NCBI RefSeq assembly: GCF_000003815.2
Contig: NC_049993.1
Span: 20,598,637-20,662,636 of the forward strand
Source of the DNA: Branchiostoma floridae
Taxonomy: Eukaryota > Chordata > Leptocardii > Amphioxiformes > Branchiostomatidae
DNA length: 64,000 nucleotides
Direction of reading: 5' to 3'
In this document: positions 11,301 to 20,149 of the stretch, piece after piece
Layout: each line of letters starts with the position of its first letter
Numbering within the stretch: position 1 is the stretch's first letter
Notes under the pieces: model-generated
Databases searched by the model: none
Told to the model about the DNA's origin: nothing
Seen by the model: the letters and a program-made list of their open reading frames with translations, nothing else
Translations under genes and position numbers: made by a program

Positions 11301-14300
11301 GTCTCTATTGTCCCTCAGATTGGACGTTAAATGGAGGTCCCATGTTTGAGGAGAGTCACACCGCATGCACGTAAAAGAACCCACCACACCTTTAGAAAAA
11401 GAATAGGGGCATGCCCCAGTGTGCGATGGTGCAAGCCTTACATAAAGGAGACAGCTGCCTACCCCTGTCAGGGCTCAAAATACTTTTTTCTGCATTGAAA
11501 ATTACCTGCACCAGGCAAATTTTACCTGTGCACACTACTCTGAATTTAAATTAGGAAGTATGGATCATTCTAAAACTTTGAACACTATTCCTTTATTTCT
11601 CTTCAATTTATACTTTATAAGTGGCAACAGTCAATGCAGCTGATAACAATCCATATACACCTACATAATAGACATAGGACATTTATTTATAAAAGCCAGT
11701 ACATGGACCAGTGCAGGTTAGGTGCAGGTAGACACCAGAAATACCTGCACAGCTCCAATTTTACCTGCGCATGCACTAACCGGTATATACCCAGTACATG
11801 GACCAGTACAGGTTAGGTGCAGGTAGACACCAGAAATACCTGCACAGCTCCAATTTTACCTGCGCATGCACTAACCGGTATATACCCAGTACATGGACCA
11901 GTACAGGTTAGGTGCAGGTAGACACCAGAAATACCTGCACAGCTCCAATTTTACCTGCACTAACCTGCATATACCCAGTACATGGACCAGTGCAGGTAGA
12001 CACCAGAAATACCTGCACAGCTCCAATTTTAACTGCACTAACCTGCATATGCAGGTGGTATATCGAGCCCTGCCTGTGTTAGGGACCCCAGCAGCAGTAT
12101 AATCAAATACTGGATACTACTATAGGCTACAGAGTCTTCAGCATGTTGAAGTTGGCAGCCTCAAAAGAAAGAAGAATTTTCCTGACCTGCTGAGGATGTA
12201 GACGTTCCAGTCCAGCGAGCCGACCCTCGAGGACTGGCTGGTCATGTTCCGTACTCTCTTCTGGGCCGCAACGTCCCACAGCTGGAACAATCAATCAATC
12301 AGTCCATCAATCAATCAATCAATCAGCAATCTGCACTATCTTCTAGGCTGCAACATCCTACAGCTGGAACAACACACACACACCTGTTTTAAACAGCAGA
12401 GCTGGTCAAACTATCGGTATGGAATACCCTGGACAGGCTGAGAACTACGGGATGGCTACTGATAGACTTTTAGATAGAACTCCCTAGGCCTACTAAGCGC
12501 TTTATTGGGCATGTTACCAAACAAAAAGTAGCCGTCCTGCATTTCTCTGGCTTCCAGTATAACTATGGAACAATAGACAGGTCGCAGGTCATTCATAGTG
12601 CTTCAGCATATCTGAACTGAACAACACTCCATCATTTACACTTCAACTGTTCAAACTCTAGTGGAATAAATAAACCAAAAAACAAACCTGTACTTCAGCG
12701 TTGCTGCTGCCGATTGCGAGGAAGTTTCCCTCAGCGATCCACGAGACGGCTGAGACGTAGTCCTCGGGCCCCGACATGGACATGAGCTGCTGGATATCAC
12801 CTGTCCCAGCATTCCACAGGTAAACGCTGTTGCCTAGCGCCACGGCCAGGTGGTTGTTACAGCTCCAGGCTAACAAGTTCAAGTCTGGGGAAAAACAACA
12901 ATAAAAAACAATGAACATTTATGCAGATTTTTTGATCAAGTCAAAGTCAAAGATTACAGCCAAAATTCTTCATACTTTCATTCATTCAACATCATTCTTT
13001 GATGCACTGTGGGTTATAGGTCAAAGTTCAAGACCTCTGAAACATACACCTTTACATGTTAGGGGCCTTGGCTGCTGATCTCGCACATGTGCAAACCCTG
13101 ACTGGCCTGAGCCATGTTCAACATAACTTATGAACATTTATGCAGCTCAAAGTAGTAAATAGAACATCTCCAGTTTTACAACTCAACATCTGATTCTGAC
13201 ACATAAGGATACATACATTGAAACGTTTTATCGCATATTATCCTTTCTAACGTCTTGAAGACTCACAGTAGTCGTCCAGAATCTCGGGCGCATCTAAGAT
13301 CCTCTCCGGGACCTGCGGGATGTGTCTGGTGACCTTCCGTGTGGAGGAGGGAGTCTTGGTCTGGCTGTACAGGACTCGCATGTTGTTCTGGTACCCTGGA
13401 GGGGGGAGTGGGGGGGACATTTTAGGTTTCTATTTATTCCTTTTATGTATATTAAATCAAATCATAGAGGACTGGTGGTCCCTACTCAAACTATGCAACT
13501 GCTTACACGATGATGACGCCAGCTGACAGCAGCCAAAGCCAGGCCTTCTTGAGTTATGTTCTCCATCCACAGACATACAAACATACATACACACACGATA
13601 CCAAAAACATAACCTTCCTCTCCTGGCAAAGGTAATTATTTAAGAATTAAAAAGATCGCAACATAGGTTCCTTCAATCAGTAGACTCTCTGATGCTTGTT
13701 TATTTTGATGCAGCCACAATAAGGTAACAGCGCCCCCTACCTTCCGGCGCCTGCGGTGCCTTGTTCTTGTAGGCGAGGATTTTGCTGTTGACGACGTTCC
13801 CGTTGAGGTTCTCGCTCATGGCCTCCTGGTACTGCTGCTTGGAGGGGCTCAGCATCTCCTCATCTACATGCACCTGGGGGAAACATTACATCAAACATCA
13901 GCATCTCCTCATCTACATGCACCTGGGGGTAACATTACATCAAACATCAGCATCTCCTCATCTACATGCACCTGGGGGAAACATTACATCAAACATCAGC
14001 ATCTCCTCATCTACATGCACCTGGGGGAAACATTACATCAAACATCAGCATCTCCTCATCTACATGCACCTGGGGGAAACATTACATCAAACATCAGCAT
14101 CTCCTCATCTACATGCACCTGGGGCAGATGGCGAGGAGCAACAGAATTCATCATCAGCAACAGAATTATTGGAGCCTAAAGTCCTTCCCGCAACAAATGG
14201 TGCATTGGGCAGCACCCATCTCCACTTCTGTAGCCCTGGGGCCACACAGCTTTGTGCAGTCTCTACAGCAGGGAGCCAGCACACTGGCAGTGGTGTGTGT

Positions 14301-17300
14301 TCAACTCCCTTTCCAAAATGCTGAGTGCTAAGCAGAGAAAGCAGCATGTACAATTTTTAAAGTCTTTGGTGTGACTCAGTCGGGATCAAACTCACGTAAT
14401 ACTAGTAGTCAAAGTTAAAATTCTGCAATGACTGTCATGTGTATACATAATTCAGGCTCTTACTGTTAGCTTACAAAGTTGAACAGTAATAAATAAAGTT
14501 CAAAGTTCAAGTTCAAATCTGAACTCGACCTGTACTGACCTTGTCCGCATTGCACTTGAAGTTTCCCAGCTCGAAGTTGGAGGCGGAGCGGTTGGGGATG
14601 AAGCGATCCGCCACGGGGGTTTTGGGCGTCTTCGCGTTATTCCCTGGGGTTTTAGACTTGCCTGGTAGAGAAACGGAGAGAAACAAACCTTGCAAGAAAG
14701 CCAGGGATCGAAATACTTTTTCTTTGCTACATGCAAAATTGCAAGTTGGCAAAAATTTTACGTGCAATTTGAAAAATTTACATGCAAAATACAACTAGGC
14801 GGCGATGGCGACGAGTATCGCTAGCTTGAATCGGTGAATTTTGATTACATCTAGTAAAGCTACCGGAGAAAGTTACTGGCAAAAACAAGAAAGGATAAAG
14901 AGTCAAAAGACACACGTCCATTTGTCTTTTTGTCTAAGACTAGAGTAAGAGTAGGGGGTCTAATTCCTCAGTATTTTTCCAATAGGCCAGGTATTTTCAA
15001 CATGCAAGATTGCAAGTTCAGAATAATTTTACATGCAAATCTCAAAAATTATGTGCAAATTGCAAGTTAAGTATGTGTATTTCGAACCCTGAAAGCTCAT
15101 GTATAAGGCTTGAACAAGGAAGAACTTGGGTGTCTGAGTCAGACGGACTATGATGCAGTGAGTTTAAATGAGACAAGAAACAAGACTACTTGGGGTGGGT
15201 ACCGCTACAGAAAATTAAGGTTCAGGTTCAGGTCCGTACCTGAACCTGACCTGAAATGAAAACTTGTGAATTGGCAATTTTCAAAACAATGGTCCATTTC
15301 TGTACAAAGGAGTCTGTTTGGTGGAGTAATTCTGGCCCTGCAATTTTTTTTTCAACATAAAAAGCGACAGAGAACGTTTGGTATCATCGAGAAAAAAGTA
15401 AGAACAGGAATTCCAACATTCAAATCAAGTATTCAAATTCTCAATACAGTGCACTCGGCACTTGCATTAAAATGATTCCTTCTTCACAAATTTTTATCAG
15501 AACACCTGTTTCCAACATTATCAAGGCCCAGATATGACATAATGACTTGTACAGACACAGGTGAGTTCCTCGGCCGCCGTTACCTGGTGTTTTCGACTTG
15601 CGGCCGCTCCTGGGCGTCTTGGCCTTGCCGGGCGTGTGCGAGGGCGTCTTGGCGGAGGCGCGATTGGAGGTCTTCATGGGCGTGCAGCCCGACACGTTCA
15701 GGGACATGTTTCTGCAGCTGGAGTTCAGCGAAGTGTTGTTGCTGGGGCCGCTGGGGAAACATTAAACACAAAAGTTAAAGCAGTCGTCCTAAACTGAGTG
15801 CTCTCGACAGGGCTTTTCAGCTTAGGCTTAGGGGCTGCTACTCTGTGATTTGGATCCCCTGTGCTGTGATTTGGATCCCCTATGCTGTGATTTGGATCCA
15901 CTACGCTGTGATTTCGATCCCCTATGTTGTGAATGTGTGATATGGGGCCTCTTTGCTATGTTTCAACCAAAGGGGACTGTTCTGTTCGCTAAATTTGGTT
16001 CAAAAATTAGTCAAAATGCAGGAGAAAGTGTTTCTAAGACTAAGGGCTAAAGATTTCAAGATTTTCAGGGTGAGGATTTTGTGCCTATCACTCAGGGCAG
16101 TCATGGGATCTGTTCCCCAGGGTAAGGGGGCACAGGATCAAGGCATGAGGGCGGTGTAGTGCCTCTATACACCTTTCTCACGCGGCGGCCATCATAGACT
16201 GAAGACGAGGTCAATGGGGCAAACAGACAAAACTTATTTCTAAAATCAGCTCCCATTTAGTTTTTCGCCAGACCACACCAATTTTCACAATTATAAGATC
16301 AGATAATAAATATTATAACCAACATGTTATGCAACAAAATATGTAGCAATTTAGACTCGCGTACTGATCCCATATTCCTTTAAGAGATGCAAAATAAAAA
16401 CATAACAATGCCAATATTTCACGGACATGCAGCCATTCTCTTATTGGTCAATTTCCTAATTTCCATGCTATCATTGGTTGAACTACTAATTATGATGGAC
16501 AGTCTTTTGTTTGCCCCATTGGACTCGTTTTAGATCTATCATGGCCGCCGCGTGAGAAAGGTGTATAAGCTCACTTTAGGCAGTTTTTCCCCACACAAGA
16601 TGCCAGGACGCATTTAGTAAGAAGTTGTCGGGGACCCCGCTGAGTTATCGGACGAATACTCCAGATGTGTCGGGGGAAATTCTGCCTACATCTATGACAA
16701 TAAGATTTCTATCTCTGGATGCCAAAAAAACTGCCGGCGACCTTCTTATTCTTCTGTGTAAAGCCCACATTCTGATATCATCTCCGCAGATGTGGGGATG
16801 AACGTTGCCTAGATTGGGCCAAACTCTCCTTCTAGACTCTAGACACAGCCCTACCTTTTCCCTGGGAGCCAGACAGTACCGGGTAGCTAGCGAATTTTGT
16901 TCGGAGACCCAATGCAGTCAGCCCGCAGATCTCACATTAGTGCTCCGGGGGAGTTTAAGCCTGAAGGAGTTATCGCTACCTAAGGGTAGATAAACTGTCC
17001 TAGCTGCCCGATCCTGGCTGGCTCCCAGGGTACCCTGCCTTACTCACGGTATCAGGACAACTCGGCACCTGGGACAACTCGTCCCCAGTCAATCAGGACG
17101 ACTCGGCACCTAGCCCAGGACAACTCGTCCTCTAGTTTAGGACGTGTCGGCACCACATATACTCAGTACATCATCTGTGTAATTTGGGCTCGTAAAACAC
17201 TTTTAATGATCTTGGAGCTCTAGTCGATCTCATGACTATACTTTTCACTTTGCTAGGCAAATATTTTCATAGCGTCGGCGAACTTGGGTGCGCTCTGAGC

Positions 17301-17871
17301 GGAACCACTGTGACCTTGTCGGCCCCGGCCGTCAGTTCACCCGAGTCGGCTCAGAGACTGCTGGATTACATTATATACGTGTACTACTATTAGTAGGCTA
17401 AAAACTACATGACATTATGAAGCATACACAGAGCTTCTTGGTCTTAATGTGAATATGCTCTGTTTCTGTAACGTTATATTTCAAATAAAGCTTACTCGTA
17501 TTTTGAGTGTAATTTTTGAGTGATGCTTCCGGTCCTGTTCGTGGACATAAAGTCCAATTAAAGAATAAAATGAAAGTATCCACCGTTCTTTCATGTCTGT
17601 ATATTATCTATAGATACCCCAATTGGGGTAATTTTGTTGCTCGGACATGTCCAAAACTAAGGTGCCGAGTTGACCTGCGCTGGGTGCCGAGTTGTCCTGA
17701 TTGTTCAGGGGCCCAGTCGTCCCAGGTGCCGAGTTGTCTCGGAATCCTTACTCACCTGCAGCGGCTGGACTCCATGGCTTTGCGCTGCCAGCGGGGCACG
17801 GGTCCGTCCGTGAAGGCAGAGTCCAGGCGAAGGAGCTGGTTCACATCGTTCTCAAACTTCAAGTGAGACAT
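8113..17871 (-). CDS. cdc20: CDC20/fizzy, APC/C co-activator, complete 12-exon gene
   Basis: Encodes the mitotic co-activator that recruits substrates to the anaphase-promoting complex and is the target of the spindle checkpoint. Twelve coding exons, all with GT-AG borders, join in one frame to 1614 nt (537 residues plus TAA; human CDC20 is 499). Visible: N-terminal RWQRKA block (about residues 27-32), Thr-Pro/Lys-rich tail (70-110), C-box DRFIPNR (about 113-119), MAD2-binding motif KILAYKNKA (about 166-174), a seven-bladed WD40 propeller (about 215-515) with family phrases such as [25 protein letters not shown] and GHGFANNQL, and the C-terminal Ile-Arg tail that docks on the APC/C. ATG at 17871 sits in CCCACCATG. 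No KEN box is seen, and the CRY position reads TRH. Several introns carry duplicated exon edges. The orthology is secure; the last few upstream UTR details are inferred. Confidence 0.96.
8331..8392. repeat. (CA)n/(CATA)n microsatellite
   Basis: Simple repeat in CDC20 intron 11 lying between the true exon 12 edge and its duplicated copy. Confidence 0.95.
8884..9001 (-). CDS. cdc20: CDC20 coding exon 11, WD40 blade
   Basis: 118-nt exon, acceptor CTTTACAG, donor GACCG/GTGAGT. Encodes [20 protein letters not shown] and [20 protein letters not shown]. The acceptor edge is repeated upstream at about 9055-9100, 9151-9196 and partly 9258-9275 (period 96 bp). Confidence 0.95.
8959..9275 (-). repeat. 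96-bp array repeating the CDC20 exon 11 acceptor edge
   Basis: The 5' half of exon 11 with its acceptor and flanking intron recurs at 9055 and 9151 (96-bp period), with a partial fourth start at 9258. All full copies keep TTTACAG before the exon edge. Confidence 0.9.
9653..9778 (-). CDS. cdc20: CDC20 coding exon 10, WD40 blade
   Basis: 126-nt phase 0-0 exon, acceptor GTTTTTCAG, donor TCACAG/GTATGC. Encodes [20 protein letters not shown], then [20 protein letters not shown] and SQ, matching the human ALAWCPWQ blade. One extra copy of the acceptor edge lies at about 9807-9845. Confidence 0.95.
9962..10300 (-). repeat. Two partial copies of CDC20 exon 9 donor edge in a C-rich minisatellite
   Basis: Copies of the last 60-70 bases of exon 9 with GTCAAG/GTAAG donor lie at 9966-10034 and 10186-10254, separated by tandem 'ccccctggccttgta' units (about seven in one block, two in the other). 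Confidence 0.9.
10309..10424 (-). CDS. cdc20: CDC20 coding exon 9, WD40 blade
   Basis: 116-nt exon, acceptor TTACCTCAG, donor GTCAAG/GTAAGG. Encodes [20 protein letters not shown] and [13 protein letters not shown]. Its 3' part plus donor is repeated twice in the intron (10184-10254 and 9964-10034) within a C-rich minisatellite. Only this copy has the full exon and an acceptor. Confidence 0.94.
10780..10892 (-). CDS. cdc20: CDC20 coding exon 8, WD40 blade
   Basis: 113-nt exon, acceptor TTTCTGCAG, donor GACG/GTAGGG. Encodes [20 protein letters not shown] and the degron-groove segment [15 protein letters not shown]. No exon-edge duplication was seen. The intron upstream holds a hAT fragment, a SINE and a further inverted-repeat element. 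Confidence 0.95.
10979..11195. mobile_element. Truncated copy of hAT element 32577-32939
   Basis: About 215 bp nearly identical to the right part of the 32577-32939 element, including 'tccgtcaatgttgacggat' and the terminus GGCTAGAGCCCTG; the left end is missing. Confidence 0.82.
11218..11468 (+). mobile_element. SINE-like sequence
   Basis: Contains 'ggacgttaaatggaggtccc' and 'cacgtaaaagaaccca', a tail architecture seen in invertebrate SINEs, and begins after a (CAT)n tract. No tRNA head is obvious. Confidence 0.45.
11469..12072. mobile_element. hAT-like element with internal 95-bp tandem repeat
   Basis: Ends CAGGGCTCAAAATAC and GTATATCGAGCCCTG. The interior (11690-12060) is about four tandem units containing 'ccagtacatggaccagt' and 'gacaccagaaatacctgc'. 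Lies in CDC20 intron 7. Confidence 0.72.
12187..12281 (-). CDS. cdc20: CDC20 coding exon 7, WD40 blade
   Basis: 95-nt exon, acceptor TGTTCCAG, donor CAGCAG/GTCAGG (weak at +3/+4). Encodes [19 protein letters not shown] and [13 protein letters not shown] diverged copy of the acceptor edge lies upstream at 12337-12376. Confidence 0.95.
12688..12884 (-). CDS. cdc20: CDC20 coding exon 6, WD40 blades 1-2
   Basis: 197-nt exon, acceptor TTCCCCAG, donor GTACAG/GTTTGT. Encodes [34 protein letters not shown] and [18 protein letters not shown], nearly co-linear with human CDC20. No duplicated exon edge was seen here. Confidence 0.96.
13267..13395 (-). CDS. cdc20: CDC20 coding exon 5, propeller entry
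   Basis: 129-nt exon, acceptor CCCTCCAG, donor TACT/GTGAGT, phase 1 in and 1 out. Encodes [12 protein letters not shown], then [20 protein letters not shown], the conserved lead-in to the WD40 propeller. The human CRY motif (Cys-Arg-Tyr-Ile-Pro) corresponds to Thr-Arg-His-Ile-Pro here. Confidence 0.95.
13741..13873 (-). CDS. cdc20: CDC20 coding exon 4, MAD2-binding motif
   Basis: 133-nt exon from acceptor CCCCCAG to donor GGAAG/GTAGGG. Encodes [19 protein letters not shown] and the MAD2-interacting segment [15 protein letters not shown]. The acceptor and the first 22 coding bases are repeated five more times upstream (period 49 bp, to 14125). The copy nearest the body of the exon is taken as the functional acceptor. 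Confidence 0.92.
13851..14127 (-). repeat. 49-bp array repeating the CDC20 exon 4 acceptor edge
   Basis: Six copies at exact 49-bp spacing (13851, 13900, 13949, 13998, 14047, 14096). Each carries CCCCCAG plus the first coding bases of exon 4. The shadow ORF on the plus strand is a by-product. Confidence 0.93.
14540..14661 (-). CDS. cdc20: CDC20 coding exon 3, C-box
   Basis: 122-nt exon, acceptor CTACCAG, donor GACAAG/GTCAGT, phase 1 in and phase 0 out. Encodes GKSKTPG, then the C-box DRFIPNR (human DRYIPHR), the APC/C-contacting motif, then [12 protein letters not shown]. In human CDC20 a KEN box follows shortly after; none is present here. Confidence 0.93.
14702..15091. mobile_element. hAT-like non-autonomous element, CAGGG family
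   Basis: Ends CAGGGATCGAAATAC and GTATTTCGAACCCTG are inverted repeats. The core contains repeated 'catgcaaaattgcaagtt'. No clear 8-bp duplication. Relatives start CAGGGCTCGAAA at 57192 and 27687. Confidence 0.7.
15584..15750 (-). CDS. cdc20: CDC20 coding exon 2, Lys/Thr-Pro-rich N-terminal tail
   Basis: 167-nt exon from acceptor TTTCCCCAG to donor ACCAG/GTAACG, phase 2 in and phase 1 out. It encodes a basic, Ser/Thr-Pro-rich stretch ([15 protein letters not shown]) like the disordered CDC20 N terminus that carries CDK sites. It has no WD repeat. The last residues KSKTPG recur at the start of the next exon. Confidence 0.9.
15830..16060. repeat. Dispersed repeat with 'ctatgctgtgatttggatcc' units
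   Basis: Four short tandem units followed by a 'tttcaaccaaaggggac' body; a second diverged copy is at about 35925-36100. The element type is not recognised. Confidence 0.5.
16166..16567. mobile_element. MITE with long TIRs, TA-type
   Basis: Termini TATACACCTTTCTCACGCGG and its reverse complement, about 30 bp each, 402 bp in all, AT-rich core. The TA ends suggest a Tc1/mariner-type target, but no longer duplication is visible. Lies in CDC20 intron 1. Confidence 0.8.
17048..17747. mobile_element. 700-bp inverted-repeat transposon inside CDC20 intron 1 donor
   Basis: Long terminal inverted repeats (GGTATCAGGACAACTCGGC at left; reverse complement of GGATTCCGAGACAACTCGGC at right) with further inverted copies of the 'gacaactcggcacc' phrase inside. 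Flanked by the 8-bp duplication TTACTCAC (17040-17047 and 17748-17755), which on the minus strand is GTGAGTAA. No transposase is seen. Confidence 0.82.
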
Positions 17872-17882
17872 GGTGGGGCTAC
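17756..17882 (-). CDS. cdc20: CDC20 coding exon 1 (ATG at 17871)
   Basis: Acceptor CCCCAG precedes 11 bases of 5'UTR and then ATG (17871-17869). The exon encodes [17 protein letters not shown] and [10 protein letters not shown], the conserved CDC20 N terminus, and ends in phase 2 at donor CTGCAG/GTGAGT. The acceptor-plus-ATG edge is tandemly repeated upstream (17883-18200), and a transposon sits 8 bp inside the intron downstream. Confidence 0.93.
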
Positions 17883-18200
17883 CTGGGGACAGAAACTACA
17901 GGTGAGACATGGTGGGGCTACCTGGGGACAGAAACTACAGGTGAGACATGGTGGGGCTACCTGGGGACAGAAACTACAGGTGAGACATGGTGGGGCTACC
18001 TGGGGACAGAAACTACAGGTGAGACATGGTGGGGCTACCTGGGGACAGAAACTACAGGTGAGACATGGTGGGGCTACCTGGGGACAGAAACTACAGGTGA
18101 GACATGGTGGGGCTACCTGGGGACAGAAACTACAGGTGAGACATAGTGGGGCTACCTGGGGACAGAGAAGGTAAACTTCAGGTGAGACATAGTGGGGCTG
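17862..18200 (-). repeat. 39-bp array repeating the CDC20 acceptor and start codon
   Basis: About nine copies of a 39-bp unit. Read on the minus strand, each unit contains CCCCAG, the short leader, ATG and three further codons, identical or nearly so to the true exon 1 edge, but then TAG. Copies are almost perfect, pointing to recent expansion. Confidence 0.93.
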
Positions 18201-18503
18201 TAAAGAGAAGGTAGAGTCAGTATCGTCTGAAAAGTTAGATGATGAAGGAAAGTAAAATCATTTTTTGTGTGTGTGGTATCATGGGAGGGGGGCACTAACC
18301 AGGTCAACGAACAAAAAAAAAGGCGTTGTACGACTGGACAGTACGGACAGATTCGTAACTAGGAACAAAAAAGTCGACATAACTGCAAATTTAGAGACTA
18401 GCGGAGCTAAAACAGAGCGTTAAAAACTCCGACAAAACGGGTATTTAAATTTTACCCCGTCGCCCCCCTCCCCCTTTCAACCAAACACGTTCCCTCTACT
18501 CAC

Positions 18504-18650
18504 CTCAAGCGACGCTACAGCAATTCTTTCTCGAAAAACTTTCTATTCCTCTACAAACTAGGCTTTCTACAAGGTTCAATCGAGTTAGATTGAGTAGATT
18601 TCTCTCCGGGAAGCAAGAAATACTCGTTTTTTAGTCGCATAGACTGCAGA
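18504..18650 (-). other. cdc20: CDC20 5'UTR exon (5' end approximate)
   Basis: A strong donor CTTGAG/GTGAGTAG lies at 18504, upstream of the acceptor before the ATG. It sits between the CCAAT boxes and the coding exons, so a non-coding first exon of roughly 100-150 nt is inferred. The transcription start is not visible; RNA data would fix it. Confidence 0.6.
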
Positions 18651-18710
18651 AAGTTGCGTCCAAACGCTTGGCTTCAGGTTGAATGCACCGGTCCAACCCA
18701 CGCCGCCCGC

Positions 18711-18750
18711 TGATTGGCCGAGCCGCGCAATACGCGCGTTCTTATTGGTC
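18711..18750 (-). promoter_or_regulatory. cdc20: CDC20 promoter, two CCAAT boxes 31 bp apart
   Basis: Two CCAAT motifs on the minus strand (ATTGG at 18713-18717 and 18744-18748 on the plus strand) start 31 bp apart, flanked by GC-rich, CG-containing DNA and placed 60-250 bp upstream of the inferred first exon. NF-Y sites spaced 31-33 bp are known from vertebrate G2/M promoters including CDC20. No perfect CHR (TTTGAA) was found; ATTGAA lies downstream on the minus strand near 18573. Confidence 0.65.
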
Positions 18751-19519
18751 AGGATCAAAACAACTTGTACCCAGGATCACGCGCTGTCCTTTCGGTTATA
18801 TTTTGACCCTTGCGACTTTTCTTCTGAAATCTTTTGTTTAGTTCAAAGAAAAAATAGTAAATGGATGTATAATTTGGTATTTTGCAATAGTCAGGTTCGC
18901 TACAGAGTAAGAAAATCAGTCACTTACAAAGCACCTCGTACCCAGGGTGCTACCCAAAACGTCACTCGGTATGGCGCCACCTTGTATGTCATACTGGTAT
19001 TACAGTACATTACATAGTACAGTAGACTTCCTTCCCTTCATCATCATCATCATTACAGTACATGTACATGAATTGCACTTTAGTTCTTGGCATTCTAATT
19101 TCCGAGCTGTAACATATGTAGCATCTACCAGACTACTAGGGTTGCCAGAGAAATAGGTTGCCAGAGAAATAGTTGAGATTGCCCAAATAGACAATATTCA
19201 ATGCGAAATAAACATTTGACTCGAAAACTGTTCATGGTTCTTCATTTCTGGATTAAGATTTTGATTTGATTACTCGGTTCTGTTTGTTTGTTTGTTTGTT
19301 TGTTTGTTTGTTTGTTTAAATCTTTGTTTATTCTGTATCCCTGTATGTAAGCCTTTGCCTGGTTACTTATTTGAATCATACATAAATCTTTGTCAAGTTA
19401 CATGTATTTATGTACGTACCATTTTGTTGCCATAGCTTTCCGGCCCCCTCGGAAGTTTGCTGACCGAAAAGCCCAATTCTTTGGCGATCTGTTCTTAAAA
19501 TCTGGCTTTCGGGGTAGGT
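18751..19519. other. Upstream of CDC20, no gene seen
   Basis: Mostly AT-rich DNA with a (TTTG)n tract at 19280-19317 and a duplicated 'ggttgccagagaaata' (19140-19170). It ends at a small MITE. Confidence 0.6.
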
Positions 19520-19608
19520 TAGTCTGTGTAACACAAACTCTGCTGTCCAGGGCTAAACTGGCCGGCGGATATTGGGCGGGCTGCTATAAGCGAGATTTAA
19601 TCAGGCTA
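19520..19608. mobile_element. 89-bp MITE family E, copy 1
   Basis: Ends TAGTCTG and CAGGCTA; a perfect 9-bp target duplication GGGGTAGGT on both sides. Two relatives lie at 33021 and 40763. Confidence 0.88.
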
Positions 19609-19631
19609 GGGGTAGGTATGTTACCTGTAGC

Positions 19632-19863
19632 TACTCTCCAAGCAGAGGTTCGGCTCCGGCTGTTTTTTAACGTTTTTTTTTAGTCGTTTTTATCGGGCTT
19701 TCTACTTTGTATTTTATCTTGCTGTGACACATACAGCCTGAGCCTAGCCAAAGAAGATCTAGAAGCTCTGACCCCCAGAGGAAGGGAGTGTGCGGAGCAC
19801 TGGAGCAGGAAAGTGTAGTGATGACACGAAAGAAGAAGAAGCCTAACCTCTGCTTGGAGAGTA
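19632..19863. mobile_element. MITE family A, copy 3, carrying a nested LINE tail
   Basis: TACTCTCCAAGCAGAGGTTC ends, perfect 9-bp duplication ACCTGTAGC. The right half is interrupted by a 5'-truncated LINE 3' end (about 19748-19850). Confidence 0.9.
19748..19850 (+). mobile_element. 5'-truncated non-LTR retrotransposon end
   Basis: Encodes AKEDLEALTPRGRECAEHWS then RKV-stop, followed by 'tgatgacacgaaagaagaag', the same tail as the longer fragment at 20830-21180. A dead insertion. Confidence 0.8.
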
Positions 19864-19918
19864 ACCTGTAGCCCAGTAAAAGCCCGTAGCCGCTGCGCTG
19901 TTCACTGGCTTTTCATCA

Positions 19919-20072
19919 TCTCTACCAGACTCCGGATCGCTGGAAAAATCGCAGAGACTATCACAGAGACTATCGCGTGCTGTTCCCTAGCCGGCTATAT
20001 TCCTCTGGCCGGCTTACTCCTCTATTTGTACTATTTCTACGATTTTTCCAGCGATCCGGAGTCTGGTAGAGA
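19919..20072. mobile_element. Foldback MITE family C, copy 1
   Basis: Arms TCTCTACCAGACTCCGGATC and complement, extending through 'gctggaaaaatcg'. A related palindrome is at 22560-22672. Confidence 0.75.
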
Positions 20073-20149
20073 CTAGGCTTTTCAGACGGTAGGACGTCAG
20101 AAGACGAGCTACCCGACGTACGTCCAGAACCCGTGGGGGGTATGCAGAA

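Noticed and set aside
13782-14324. 180-codon plus-strand ORF ([12 protein letters not shown]-type repeats)
   Set aside because: Antisense shadow of the 49-bp CDC20 exon 4 edge array; no domain, and the real gene is on the other strand.
16600-17030. Possible exon or gene fragment in CDC20 intron 1
   Set aside because: Moderately GC-rich but no conserved protein segment and no phase-compatible splice sites.
17701-18174. 157-codon plus-strand ORF with [13 protein letters not shown] repeats
   Set aside because: Antisense reading of the 39-bp acceptor/ATG array.
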